Positions 1-9,186 of a DNA stretch of 64,000 nt are shown here, piece after piece. Below the pieces are notes generated by a model. It was not told the DNA's origin. It did no database searches and saw only the letters and a program-made list of their open reading frames with translations. This DNA is from Siphlonurus alternatus (lineage: Eukaryota > Arthropoda > Insecta > Ephemeroptera > Siphlonuridae). The stretch's first letter is position 1; every line of letters starts with the position of its first letter. The stretch is from positions 19,498,196 to 19,562,195 of the forward strand of contig OX463778.1 in assembly GCA_949825025.1 (NCBI GenBank), written 5' to 3'. Both the position numbers and the translations under genes were made by a program.

Positions 1-858
1 AGACAGTGTTTATGCAATTTCACACAGCTAGAAATATTCAATGTCATAGTTATCTACTTAAAATAAAAAATAAAGCCATTAAAAGAGTAGTAAAAACAAA
101 ATTTTTAGGTTTTACTATACACGAAAATTTGGATTGGAAATTCCACATGGAAGATGTAATAAAAAAAATAAACTCAGGCAATTTTGTTCTATACTCAATA
201 AGGGACCATGTATCATTAGAAGCATTATTTTCGATTTATTATGCGTACGTTTACTCGCACCTATCATATGGCTTAATTTTTTATGGATCAAATGAGCAAT
301 CTATTTCAAGGTTATTTATAGCTCAAAAACGAGCACTGAGAACAATGTTAAGGTTTAAAAAGAGAGACTCATGTGTTACTCATTTTAAAAATAATAATAT
401 GCTCACATTACCATGTATGTATGTATTAAGCTGTGCATTATTTAAAAGAAAACATTTCGAATTGTATGAACATCAAAACCATGTATACCAAACTAGAAAT
501 AAGGAGAAAACTGTTATTGTAAGTCATAAATCTGCATTATTAGAAAAAAGTCCACTCTACCAATCGGCAAAAATTTATGATTTTTTGCCAGCATGTATAA
601 GAAATATTGAGAGTGATATTCTGTTTAAAACGAAGCTTAAAGATGTACTTATTAAGAAAGAATTCTATTCAGTTAAAATGTTTTTTGCAAATAAACTCTC
701 AGAACAGTGTCTTCAAGATGGTTAAAAAATGTGCAAGTATTTTATAGTGATATAAGACATTTCTTATGTTGATAATGAATTTTATTGTGTATTTTAAGGT
801 TCATATGTTTATTTGTGACGTGATCAATGTTGTATTGTACAACCAGTATCGAAATAAA

Positions 859-889
<31 letters not shown>
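1..889 (+). mobile_element. 3' end of a non-LTR (LINE) retrotransposon, truncated by the window edge
   Basis: This is the 3' part of a LINE. It holds the C-terminal part of the reverse transcriptase ORF (to 725), a 3' UTR of about 130 bp, a perfect small stem-loop at 829-843 (stem GTTGTA/TACAAC, loop TTG) and a (TTA)n tail at about 859-889. A microsatellite tail preceded by a stem-loop is known for CR1/L2-type LINEs, where the reverse transcriptase recognises the 3' hairpin. A related tail with a similar hairpin lies near 41222-41274. The intact reading frame suggests a fairly young copy. The clade (Jockey, CR1 or L2-like) is not certain. Confidence 0.85.
3..725 (+). CDS. Reverse transcriptase C-terminal region of a LINE (partial, open at the left edge)
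   Basis: The frame is open to the left edge and ends at TAA 723-725, giving about 240 residues. The segment KFLGFTIHENLDWKFHMED followed by SHLSYGLIFYGS and AQKRALRTMLRFKKRDSC is the typical region after the catalytic YxDD box (thumb and C-terminal domain) of arthropod non-LTR reverse transcriptases. The palm motifs and any endonuclease domain lie outside the window. The role is target-primed reverse transcription of the element's own RNA. There are no stops or frameshifts in the visible part. A start codon cannot be assigned because the protein begins upstream. Confidence 0.85.
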   Translation, partial: TVFMQFHTARNIQCHSYLLKIKNKAIKRVVKTKFLGFTIHENLDWKFHMEDVIKKINSGNFVLYSIRDHVSLEALFSIYYAYVYSHLSYGLIFYGSNEQSISRLFIAQKRALRTMLRFKKRDSCVTHFKNNNMLTLPCMYVLSCALFKRKHFELYEHQNHVYQTRNKEKTVIVSHKSALLEKSPLYQSAKIYDFLPACIRNIESDILFKTKLKDVLIKKEFYSVKMFFANKLSEQCLQDG

Positions 890-891
<2 letters not shown>

Positions 892-1064
892 ACTATATTA
901 TGTACTTGCTAAACTCATAGCAAGTCATAGCTCATTATACAGCTGTATATGTTGAATTTTATTATTATTATTTTCTATCATCTAATTGATAAATAGAAAA
1001 ACATATAGCGCTAGCTGGTTAATGAAACAATAATTATTATAACAAGGAGTTATATAGATATAAT

Positions 1065-1453
1065 TTAAGGGTAAGATAACACGAACAATCGATTGTTGTA
1101 GTCCCATTTGATTATCATGTAAACCTTAGCAACCTCATAATAATTCTGATTTTTTTTTTAGAGACAGTTCTTAGCACCAAAAAAATGGAAAAAATTTCAA
1201 AACAATCGGACGATCCAATTTTTTTAACGAATTTTTTAAATTTTCAGTATATAGGGCTTTCCCATGGAGACCTAAACTAAGAAATTCATTTAAAAAAAAA
1301 TTGGATCGTCTGATTGTTTTGAAATTTTTTCCATCTTTTTGGTGCTAAGAACTGTCTCTAAAAAAAAATCAGAGTTATTATGAGGTTGCTAAGGTTTACA
1401 TGATAATCAAATGGGACTACAACAATCGATTGTTCGTGTTATCTTACCCTTAA
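1065..1453. mobile_element. TTAA-flanked foldback element (piggyBac-like MITE candidate)
   Basis: The two halves are near-perfect inverted copies of about 175 bp each, meeting in a short centre near 1240-1275. The ends read TTAAGGGTAAGATAACACGA and its reverse complement, so the element is bounded by TTAA on both sides. TTAA target duplication is the hallmark of piggyBac-type transposition, but the terminal GGG differs from the usual CCC, so the superfamily is an inference. There is no coding capacity. A related, more diverged element (ends TTAAGGTAGAGATAACACG) forms the core of the large palindrome at 50035-50968. Confidence 0.75.
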
Positions 1454-1587
1454 AATTGTTTTATTTTAAAGAGAGTTTTTATCATTCCAAGTTGTCGTCT
1501 GCCATGTACGTGATAAATGATAATTAATTTTGGCATTGATTATAAAAAAAATAATATATACATTGTGCATGCATATTATAGATAATA

Positions 1588-1715
1588 GGACTGTTCGTAA
1601 ATACACAATCAGAAAGAATATATCGATTATTTGTGATGAACCTTATTTTCCATGTACATAAGGTTCATCACAAATAATCATCGATTCCTTCTGATTGTGT
1701 ATTTACGAACAGACC
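1588..1715. mobile_element. TA-flanked foldback MITE of about 128 bp
   Basis: Terminal inverted repeats of about 50 bp start GG(A/T)CTGTTCGTAAATACAC and pair with the mirror copy ending at 1715. A further inner arm (AAGGTTCATCACAAATAATC and its complement) almost closes the hairpin. TA flanks both ends (1586-1587 and 1716-1717), as expected for a Tc1/mariner-type target duplication. There is no ORF. Confidence 0.7.
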
Positions 1716-1717
1716 TA

Positions 1718-2129
1718 ATTACAGGTTAATTAAATCTGTTATATATTAATTTTACTATAAATAAATCTACTAATGAGCTCTCTCTATTATTTATGAAAAT
1801 GTACTATATAAATAAATAAATATATTTAATTAAGCATAATAATTACTGATATAGTGTAAATTTTAAAATTAATACTCAACATAAAATAAGGATTCGAATA
1901 TATCGTGTATTTTAATATTATATATATAATACGATTAATTAAAGTACATATATTATAATATCCTTGACGCCATTTTTACCCTTTCGGGTGTGATATTATT
2001 TACCATATATGGTACACATAAGTACGGCATAGATTAATTATGCAATACCAAAAGTAGTAGTGGTACGTAGTACTGAGAAGATCATTTCATTCATAAAATA
2101 TTTTCAAACCAGCTATCATGCAGAGAATA
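1718..2129. other. AT-rich spacer, nothing recognised
   Basis: This is AT-rich DNA with scattered TATA and TTAA tracts. I see no ORF, repeat boundary or RNA gene. Confidence 0.5.
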
Positions 2130-2317
2130 TATTTTTTTTATATAGACGCGCATAATACGTGCGCGAAGTGTTGCCTATATTGCAAGGCGCACGCGCCGTG
2201 GATGCTGCACATCATCTGCTGCTGCTGTAGCCTGGGCGATATCAGCAAGAAGTGGACCACCAGCAGAATGGCGCCTAACTTTACCAGAGACTAAGTTTTA
2301 GCTTGAAGTTCTTGAAG
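2130..2317 (+). promoter_or_regulatory. Candidate promoter and non-coding first exon of the 7TM receptor gene
   Basis: A TATATA box-like sequence near 2140 is followed by a GC- and CpG-rich stretch that contrasts sharply with the AT-rich surroundings. It ends in a consensus donor (CTTGAAG|GTAAGTTG, GT at 2318-2319). A short upstream ORF (ATG at about 2269, eight codons) lies within it. A possible acceptor (CCTTGCAG, AG at 2663 bases further on average, exactly 4663-4664) lies just before the receptor's ATG, so splicing 2317 to 4665 would make a 5' UTR exon. The GC-rich character continues past the donor to about 2520. No transcript evidence is available. Confidence 0.35.
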
Positions 2318-3460
2318 GTAAGTTGAGGTATGTGTATGTCACGCCACGGAGCGTGTTAGATTCGCAGGGGAGAGATTATGAGGGGTGGGAGCGTGCGGTC
2401 CGGGCGGGCATCTCGGGACCGGGGTATTGACGTTCTGTTGGGGTGGCGCCTCATCCCTGCTGCAGCCAGGCGCCACTGCCGACGCCACCACCCCATTATT
2501 ATGCTGCAGTACTGTGACCTAACTCCAGCTATAAAATGTACAAATAATGATTATATGACCCAATATATTTTTTTTAAACTAAATTGGAATTATGTTTTCA
2601 ATTTTTATTTTTATATATCACTAATTTATGTGTTTTTGAGATGATAATATACAAAATCTAGCAATTTTAGTGTTATTTCTCTCATAATTTTATATTAAAT
2701 TGTATATTCATTTAAGGTACATATAATATATGTTACATTATATTTTATATATATTATATAATTAGGTTAAAAAATTGTGAAAATAAAAACGCGCGTACAT
2801 AATTTTCTCGTTACAAAATTCCTCGATCTAAACGTAATAATATTTCTGGTGGTGAAAACAGTTTTATGGAAAACAGTGAATTATTTTGGTTGAAATAATT
2901 TTAAAAAGCTATACATGAAATATTAATGAGGTACGTGATTGCTCCTTTGGTAATTGACGTGATAATTATAGTTTGTCAGTCACGCAACAGCAAAATTATC
3001 ACGAACTTCCGGGGCAAAACTTGGCAGCACTGATGAGTCGAAAGATCAATAACTAAATATTTACTGATGAGGCTTTAACGATTTCGCATCGTTTTATCGC
3101 ACTTCGATGCTTTCATACTTCTTAACTAATCTGTCGGAAAATAATGAAAGCAAAAATAATAATAATAATAATGTTGTTCAACATAACGTATAGCAAATAG
3201 CACTTTCATAGCAAATATTATTATAATTTAAACTATTAGCAATTTTTGAATTAACTAATATAGTAATATAGTTGTTGTATTTATTCAAAAGTGTAAATAT
3301 TTCAGTTGTATCATAGTAGTTAGTACATTTTATTCCATGAACATATTACAGGGAATTAAATTAATTATTAGTACCCCAAAAGAATAATTTAATTTGAAAT
3401 CTTGGTCTATATTTATTATAATACATATTGATACTATATAGTATATTATTATTGCATTTA

Positions 3461-3463
3461 TAT

Positions 3464-3558
<95 letters not shown>

Positions 3559-3566
3559 TTTTATTT
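3461..3566. repeat. (TTTA)n microsatellite, about 105 bp
   Basis: An almost uninterrupted tetranucleotide tract of TTTA/ATTT units, degenerate at both margins. Confidence 0.97.
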
Positions 3567-4155
3567 CACCCAAATACATATTGCATATATGACACAATAG
3601 AAAAAAAGGGGTGGGGATAACATACAAAGCATCAATGACACTATATCACAAATAAATGTGGCAGTTATCCTTAATTAATATTTATATATGTATCTTAATT
3701 CTTAAGTGACTATAAATATTTGTATAAACTATAATGATATTAATGATCATGCATCACGCATGGCGGCACGCACCAACAACCTACACCATATACGAAAGCA
3801 AATATCATAGCAGGGTATATACACATGCAATTCTTAAGACGTTGCATTTTAGTCCTTGACAAAATTAATAGCCTTCAAGATGTGGGTCTCATGCATGTCA
3901 TGTATATTACGTTTTGAATTTTTATTTTCCCGTTTCATATTTTCACCGTCATGTTTTAGTCGATTTAATTAAAAACAAATGTTTTGTAACTTAAATTGTA
4001 ATTAAAATATCAAATTTAATCAAATTAAAAACACTTGGAGATTATAGAGATGAAAACATTAAAATAAGGTAAAATTATTACTGATTTTTTTTTTTTTTTT
4101 AATCTGGCAGACCTAAATTATACGTATTGGTAAAAATTTAAGCTATTTTTTACCA

Positions 4156-4158
<3 letters not shown>

Positions 4159-4229
<71 letters not shown>
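4159..4229. repeat. (TA)n microsatellite, about 71 bp
   Basis: A pure alternating TA tract upstream of the receptor's first coding exon. Confidence 0.97.
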
Positions 4230-4232
<3 letters not shown>

Positions 4233-4673
4233 TAAATTTTGCTTTTGCCAACATACCTTATTATATAATATATATTATTTGCACTGCAAGATTATGATTT
4301 GCAAAGTTCTATATTATGCTAAGAAAATGTTGAATACACTAGCTTTTGTAAGTATTATTATCTTATAATTCGATCACACCAAAATTTATGGTAGAATGGC
4401 AATATTAAAAAATATTATATAATATACATCATTATACTATAAAATTTGTATGTTATTTATTTGTATCAGAGATTAGTGGAGAGAGATATAATGATAATGT
4501 ACGTGACAAAGGTTTATAACTCGATCGTATTGACTTATGAGTCTTATGTCGTAAAACTCTCCCTCTTTTGTGTTAAAGTTTGAAGTGGCTCCTCTCTTTC
4601 TCTGGTATATATATCATATACACGACGACAAGGAGCTACTTGACCCTCTTGCAATGCCTTGCAGGGTAAAAGA

Positions 4674-4770
4674 ATGGCGCTCTTTACGAGAGTCCTTCAA
4701 GGAGCGTTACTGCTCCTCGTGCCCGCGTGCGTCACCTCGCTGGCTCGTACTGACGTCACGTCTCCACCAG
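4674..4770 (+). CDS. Receptor exon 1: start codon and signal peptide
   Basis: The ATG at 4674 has a strong context (A at -3, G at +4) and opens MALFTRVLQGALLLLVPA, a short basic start, a leucine-rich core and a small-residue end with probable cleavage after LA at residue 24. The exon ends CCACCAG|GTAAAC with one nucleotide of a split glycine codon. A possible acceptor at 4663-4664 could join a 5' UTR exon. Confidence 0.85.
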
Positions 4771-7700
4771 GTAAACAATTAATTACGATACTTATAATGA
4801 CGATATTGGGTAGGGGGTTTGTAGAACGATATATAAGTATTTATTACATTATAGTTATATAACTTTTACATATATTAATTTATACTGTTAATCTTTCTTT
4901 ACCTAGTAAACTGCTTTGACCTTTCGAATTAGTTAATTAGTAAAATTTGGTATATTATCTACTTTGCCATTGATTTGTTCTGAAATACCTGGACCTGGAC
5001 TGATGTATATATAAAAATTATAATTGACCAGTATAATAATTTCATGTGATGATCACTTCAGGGTCGAAGATAAACATCACTGGCACGCGGGTAGTGTTGC
5101 CACACCTGCAACAACCCCCAGTCCCTCCCCAAATCCGGGGTGGGGTGTTTCCTCCTGGACCCGCACCTGGAGAGGCAAAGGTGGCAGCGGCTGCGGCGGC
5201 GAAAACAGACCATGAGTATTACTCGTACGAGTACTCTGATGAACCGCTGACCAACGACAGCAGCGGGAGTGGACGAAGGTATGGTCGATCGTTCTATACA
5301 AATCAATTTTATTTAACTTTGAGAGCAAACCTTAAGATTAAGATTAAAAAAATCCTTTGAAATGACCCTGACGGAAGTATTGGTACATGCAGGGAGGCGG
5401 TGTCGTGGCTGGTGCCTGACCCCGATCAGCTGACGGCTGCTGAAGAGGCCGAGGCCGAGGAAGACACCGCCGAGGAGGAGGTGGAGCTACCAGACAACAG
5501 CCTTGCTGACGGTGACCTGCATGACCACGACATGATGGATAGCGTGATGTGAGTGACCTCCTCCCTTCCTCGCCGCAGTCACCAAAACGTTCTGTTTCTC
5601 AGGTACATCTACTTTGGGCCGAGTCCCCGTGCCGAGGGAGGGGCTAACGCCCAGGTGGTGCTTGCTGGAACGGCGGTGGCGCTGTTCGCCCAGGTTCTGA
5701 CCGCGCTGGCTGCCGTGCGTAAGGCCCTGAGGGCTCGCTGTCGACGTCCCTCACCTGCAAGCGCGCTCGGGGCCTCGGCTGGTTCACTGCAGTCCGCCAT
5801 GGTTCTTCTGCACACCGAGCTAGCCCTCGCTACCGCCTCGCTCGTTTTCATCTTCACGGTGCACGTGAGTATAATAGAAGCTTACAGTCAAATTTACATG
5901 ATATTCCCTCCGGAAGTAGCCAGAAGTGTAAGGTTTCTGGTCTTCCTATTCATATTTCAGTGTTAAAATTTTACACATAGGTCAGTACTTCTACTTCAAA
6001 ACATTCTGCAAAGTTTCAAAATTAAATTACAAACAGAAGAGCTGCAAACTTCACCCTTCCGGCTACTTCCGGAAAGAATTTCTCATTAATTTGACTGTAA
6101 ATTAGAATATCATCGGGAGGTTAGGCAACCTTTTCAGCATTACAACTGAAATAAGTAAGCAGGAGAATATTTGAGTTTTCCAAAGTAATGCCCCTGCGTT
6201 TTATGCAGCCTGCTCCGTTTTGAAGCTGATGAAATTGCCTAATCTTACCAAAACATAACATTGCAGATTTTCAACTGACATAAAGTTTCAATCCTCCAGC
6301 GTTGAAATCTCTAGATGAATTTATACTGCAGGAATTTGAATAACCACTCGAGAGAAGAATTTATATTAAATTAATTAAAAACGTAACACGTTTCCTATTA
6401 TTAATTCTACAATCAAATCACAGGGAGCAGATTTTAATCAAATAATAATAAAAAACACTCAAACAAACAAATTACGGAGCTAAAAATCTCCGTATAATAA
6501 ATCAATTTCGTTCTTTCGATGCCAGCAATATTTGATTTGATTTGTTTATTGGATCCAATACAGAAATGCCATATTATGGATACATGATATATATAGTACA
6601 TCTCCAACAAAAAAAACAACAACAACATATGTCAATTTTACAAAAACACACTTAACCTAGGCCTAAAACATTATTAAAAAATGTTTAAATGTTTAAAAAA
6701 AATATTAAATATACATGTACATATACACTAAGTTGTATTGTTCATTAAAGCATTACCAATTTGAAATATCACTATCTTAATTGTGTCTTGACTATCAGTT
6801 TTATGTTGTAACTTGGCGGTACGTGTTGCATTGCAGGGTACTGGTGACACTGCTCGGTGCCAGGCCGTGTCTCTTCTACTGCACTACCTCCACCTGAGCG
6901 CGGCGTGCTGGCTCACGGCCAACTGCGTGCGCGTGTTCCTGTGGCTGGCTCAGGAGGCCGCCCCACCCCACGAGCGGCCCTCCACCAGCACGCGAGCCCC
7001 CGGTCTGCAAGCCCTCGCCGTGGCCGCCTGGGCGCTGCCGCTGCTCCTTGTTCTGGTGAGACCACGCACTTGTTGTGAATGTTGCAATGAGACAATTTTG
7101 ACTGCAGAACATATCTGCGATATGATATTTCAAGGCAGTGTACCAAAATCACAATGCCCCTTTAAATCTACTTAGCATTGAGGATAATTGATGAAAAGAG
7201 GAATATTAGAGTGTCGTATGTAATCATTTTCCCAGTCATTTTATTATGGAGAAAAAAATCTAGCCTCATGCAGACTGCATTAATGTTCGCAATTAAAACA
7301 GAAAAATGAAAAATAATGTCTATTCGATTTTTGTACAATGTATTTATTATTTTTTTTTTTTTAGTAAAAATACATTATAAAATAAGTTGAAAAATTATTA
7401 GTTTTTCTATAATATAGTTGTTGTAACTCATTACCATAGAGTGATATATTCAATATATCACTCTATGTCATTACTCAATTTGGTGCATTCTGTTATCATC
7501 ATGTTATTGTTTTTAGTAACATGTAAAAATAATGAACATTTTAGACTTGTATCTAACCCCCTCAACCGCTGCGGTTGATCTCGAAGTCTCTTGCTCTCAT
7601 GTTTTCCCCGATCGCCTGTGCAGGCGAGCTTCCTGGCACACCCCGAAGGCTACGAGGCACGCCGCTACTGCTGGCTCTCCGTGCAGAAGGGAATGCTCGT

Positions 7701-9186
7701 GTCCTTCCTGGCCCCCGTCGCAGCGCTCATCACGGTAACTTCAACAGCCTCTAGAAAGTTTGATTTCAAGTTTGAGAGGCTGCAGTAAGATTTGGTTTAT
7801 TTTGGTGTAAACAGTTGTTGAATTGTGAAGTGACATTGGAATTGTTACATTAACGAATATTCCAATAAAAATTAATAAAAATTATAAATAATTTACCATG
7901 CATGCATGCATTAGCAACCAAAAGCCTTCGTTTCTATTTTTCATTACTTTCATAATTATTATTATTACAATATATTATATACTTAAATAATTATAAGCTG
8001 AAAATATTTCTACCAAAATGTTAAACATAATACTTGTTGCTTCTGAAGAGAGCTATAGTAGAACCATCATATGGTCAGCGCTGTCACTTTGATATGTGCA
8101 TTCCTTTCTTATGTGCCATGTAAAAGTGACAGCGCTGACCATATGATGGTTCTACTATAGTATATAATTATATATATTTTTATAGCATTCAACTAGTATT
8201 CTAATTACTTTACTACAGGCCAACACTGCGCTGGCGGTGCTGGGAGTCCGTCGCGCACCACACAAGCTTCACAGCTCAGCGGCCGAAGACGCAGCTCGTC
8301 TCTCTCTGCGCCTCAGTGCAGGTGTGCTTCCTCTCTTCGCGGTGTCTTGGTTCTTCAGCGTGCTGGCCCTCGAGCAGCCGCAGTCGCTCGCCGCCGCCAT
8401 CTTGTTCGCTGTCACCGCTGCGATTTTCGTGAGTACCCTAAACGTGGTTTTACTTGGACGTCGAGCGATTTTGGCGCTCTTGCTATGAAATCTTATGTCC
8501 CCATATAAAAACCCTCGTCCCCTATTGTTGAATGATGGACGACATAGCGGTCATAGCTAAAATTCCACAGCAAGTGAGTAATGTTTGTATTACCTCCTGT
8601 AAAAAATGGTCATATATATGGTATAATTATACCTATATTTTTTTGCATTGCTCCAAGTCTTATAAGTGGCTAATTTAACACTTTTATATGTGTCTACAGA
8701 ACTGGTTCGTATTTGCGTGCTCCGCTTCTCTGTTCCCCGACTGTCCTCTGTCACCAATACGTTCTCCATTCCACCCTCTGGCTCTTCCTTCCGGTCCTCA
8801 CTGCTCGCTGACTGGTCACCACATGACGTCATCACCCCCCTCACCATCTCAACATGACGCTCAGCCTCTCCTACCCGCTCCCACTACGTCTTGCGGTCGT
8901 GGATGGAGCCAGGGATGGACTCCACGCTCGCACCCTGAGATCCCTGCTTCACCTGTACGCAGGTAAGAACATCGTTCTCAGATACAAAAACTGTTGCTCT
9001 GATCCTCTGTACTTACTCAGGGTTGCAACATGGCGTGAGCGAGAAGGTACGGCGGGGGCTATGGCGGAGAACGATTGCTCGGGATCTGCGTCTCTTGGTG
9101 CGGGAGCTGAGGATGACTTGGAGGCCGAGGAGACGAGTGAGCTGCTGGAACTTCGACTGGAGAACATCAGCACCATCAGCACCTGA
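4674..9186 (+). CDS. Adhesion/secretin-type (class B) seven-transmembrane receptor, nine coding exons
   Basis: Predicted CDS: 4674-4770, 5062-5278, 5393-5548, 5603-5864, 6837-7055, 7624-7734, 8219-8428, 8700-8962, 9021-9186 (1701 nt, 566 aa). All junctions are GT-AG and keep frame. Residues 1-24 are a signal peptide. Residues 25-173 are a cysteine-free ectodomain with one N-glycosylation sequon (N37), a Pro/Ala-rich part and an acidic part. Seven TM segments lie near 174-195, 222-243, 254-282, 300-317, 340-360, 386-405 and 411-433. Class B hallmarks are C252 at the TM3 start with C333 in YCWLS of loop 2 (the conserved disulfide pair), LLLHYLHLSA in TM3, W309xxP312 in TM4 and LPLFAVSWFFSVLAL in TM6. 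No GAIN/GPS or hormone-receptor domain is present. The likely role is a plasma-membrane G-protein-coupled receptor; ligand and ortholog are unknown. The frame after about residue 437 is less certain. Confidence 0.85.
5062..5278 (+). CDS. Receptor exon 2: Pro/Ala-rich ectodomain
   Basis: The acceptor is CACTTCAG|GG and the donor GGACGAAG|GTATGG. It encodes residues 33-104, with the sequon NIT at 37-39, a Pro/Gly-rich part, a run of six alanines at 74-79 and a tyrosine-rich patch (HEYYSYEYSDE). The tyrosines among acidic residues could be sulfated, which is an inference. No cysteine is present. Confidence 0.8.
5393..5548 (+). CDS. Receptor exon 3: acidic stalk
   Basis: The acceptor is ACATGCAG|GG and the donor GCGTGAT|GTGAGT. 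It encodes residues 105-156, dominated by Glu and Asp (EEAEAEEDTAEEEVELPD) and then Asp/His. The frame is open across the exon and both neighbours match its phase. There is no ATG near its start, so it would be missed by a start-to-stop ORF search. Confidence 0.8.
5603..5864 (+). CDS. Receptor exon 4: TM1, first intracellular loop and TM2
   Basis: It follows a 54-bp intron (acceptor TGTTTCTCAG). It encodes TM1 (QVVLAGTAVALFAQVLTALA), a basic loop rich in Arg, and TM2 (MVLLHTELALATASLVFIF). The spacing and pattern match adhesion GPCRs. The donor is GTGCAC|GTGAGT, phase 0. Confidence 0.87.
5885..6097. mobile_element. TA-flanked mariner-like MITE, copy A (in receptor intron 4)
   Basis: It begins CAGTCAAATTTACATGATAT and ends with the inverse (AATTTGACTG), with TA at 5883-5884 and 6098-6099. 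The inner arms contain CTCCGGAAGTAGCC and its mirror. It is 213 bp long and non-coding. The same element occurs at 12904-13119 in the opposite orientation. The CAGT start plus TA duplication points to the Tc1/mariner superfamily. Confidence 0.85.
6118..6246. mobile_element. Foldback MITE with GGTTAGGCAAC ends, copy A (in receptor intron 4)
   Basis: The left end GGTTAGGCAACCTTTTCAGC pairs with the right end GCTGATGAAATTGCCTAATC, imperfectly. A second copy with matching ends and the shared inner word ACAACTGAA lies at 20570-20684. It sits directly behind the mariner-like MITE in the same intron. The target duplication is not clear. Confidence 0.55.
6837..7055 (+). CDS. Receptor exon 5: extracellular loop 1, TM3 and TM4
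   Basis: The acceptor is GCATTGCAG|GG, phase 0. It encodes C252 and the class B2 TM3 signature RCQAVSLLLHYLHLSAACWL. The family usually has Glu after the Trp-Met of this motif (WMxxE); here the residues are WLTAN, so the position is Asn273. TM4 is LQALAVAAWALPLLLVL with W309 and P312. The donor is TTCTG|GTGAGA. Confidence 0.88.
7435..7467. repeat. Perfect 16-bp-arm hairpin in receptor intron 5
   Basis: CATAGAGTGATATATT is followed, after one base, by its reverse complement. It is a small perfect stem-loop, either a MITE remnant or a chance AT-rich palindrome. Nothing else is recognised in this 568-bp intron. Confidence 0.6.
7624..7734 (+). CDS. Receptor exon 6: extracellular loop 2 and TM5
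   Basis: The acceptor is CCTGTGCAG|GC and the donor TCATCACG|GTAACT, phase 0 at both ends, 37 codons. RRYCWLSVQKGMLVSFLAPV matches the CWLS loop-2 motif and TM5 of adhesion GPCRs. C333 is the expected partner of C252. Confidence 0.87.
8053..8160. mobile_element. Foldback MITE of 108 bp in receptor intron 6
   Basis: Arms of about 38 bp start CTATAGTAGAACCATCATAT and are perfectly mirrored up to 8160. They enclose a loop of about 30 bp. TA at the ends would fit a TA duplication, but the palindromic tips make the exact boundary ambiguous. Confidence 0.65.
8219..8428 (+). CDS. Receptor exon 7: intracellular loop 3, TM6 and most of TM7
   Basis: The acceptor is TTTACTACAG|GC and the donor GCGATTTTC|GTGAGT, phase 0, 70 codons. 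TM6 LSAGVLPLFAVSWFFSVLAL matches the LLPLLGxTWxFG signature. TM7 starts LAAAILFAVTAAIF and continues in the next exon. N356 is the Asn usually found at the cytoplasmic end of TM5. Confidence 0.87.
8700..8962 (+). CDS. Receptor exon 8: end of TM7 and start of the C-tail
   Basis: The acceptor is TGTCTACAG|AA. NWFVFACSASLFP completes TM7, aligning with the family's QGxFIFxFHC stretch, although the usual Gln-Gly is replaced by Phe-Asn. From about residue 437 the tail is Pro/Ser-rich and its codons end in G or C less often than the rest of the gene. Other frames in this stretch look at least as coding-like, so a missed mini-intron or frameshift is possible. The donor is TACGCAG|GTAAGA. Confidence 0.6.
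9021..9186 (+). CDS. Receptor exon 9: acidic C-terminus and stop
   Basis: The acceptor is CTTACTCAG|GG after a 58-bp intron. In the frame set by exon 8 it encodes 54 residues ending SELLELRLENISTIST and TGA at 9184-9186. A competing frame (open to 9328) begins with QHGVSEKVRRGLWRR, which resembles the basic segment after TM7 in adhesion GPCRs, so the true C-terminus may differ. The first canonical AATAAA downstream is at 9884-9889. Confidence 0.55.

Larger units (their letters stand above)
2318..4664 (+). other. Putative 5' UTR intron or upstream spacer of the receptor gene
   Basis: This is mostly AT-rich non-coding DNA holding a GC-rich stretch to about 2520, a long (TTTA)n tract at 3461-3566 and a (TA)n tract at 4159-4229. 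The open frame at 2378-2644 starts in the GC-rich patch and runs into AT-rich sequence without a coding look. I found no other exon. Confidence 0.35.

Noticed and set aside
5058..5328. Open frames on the - strand over receptor exon 2
   Set aside because: They are antisense shadows of the GC-rich exon; the + strand frame joins in phase with both neighbouring exons.
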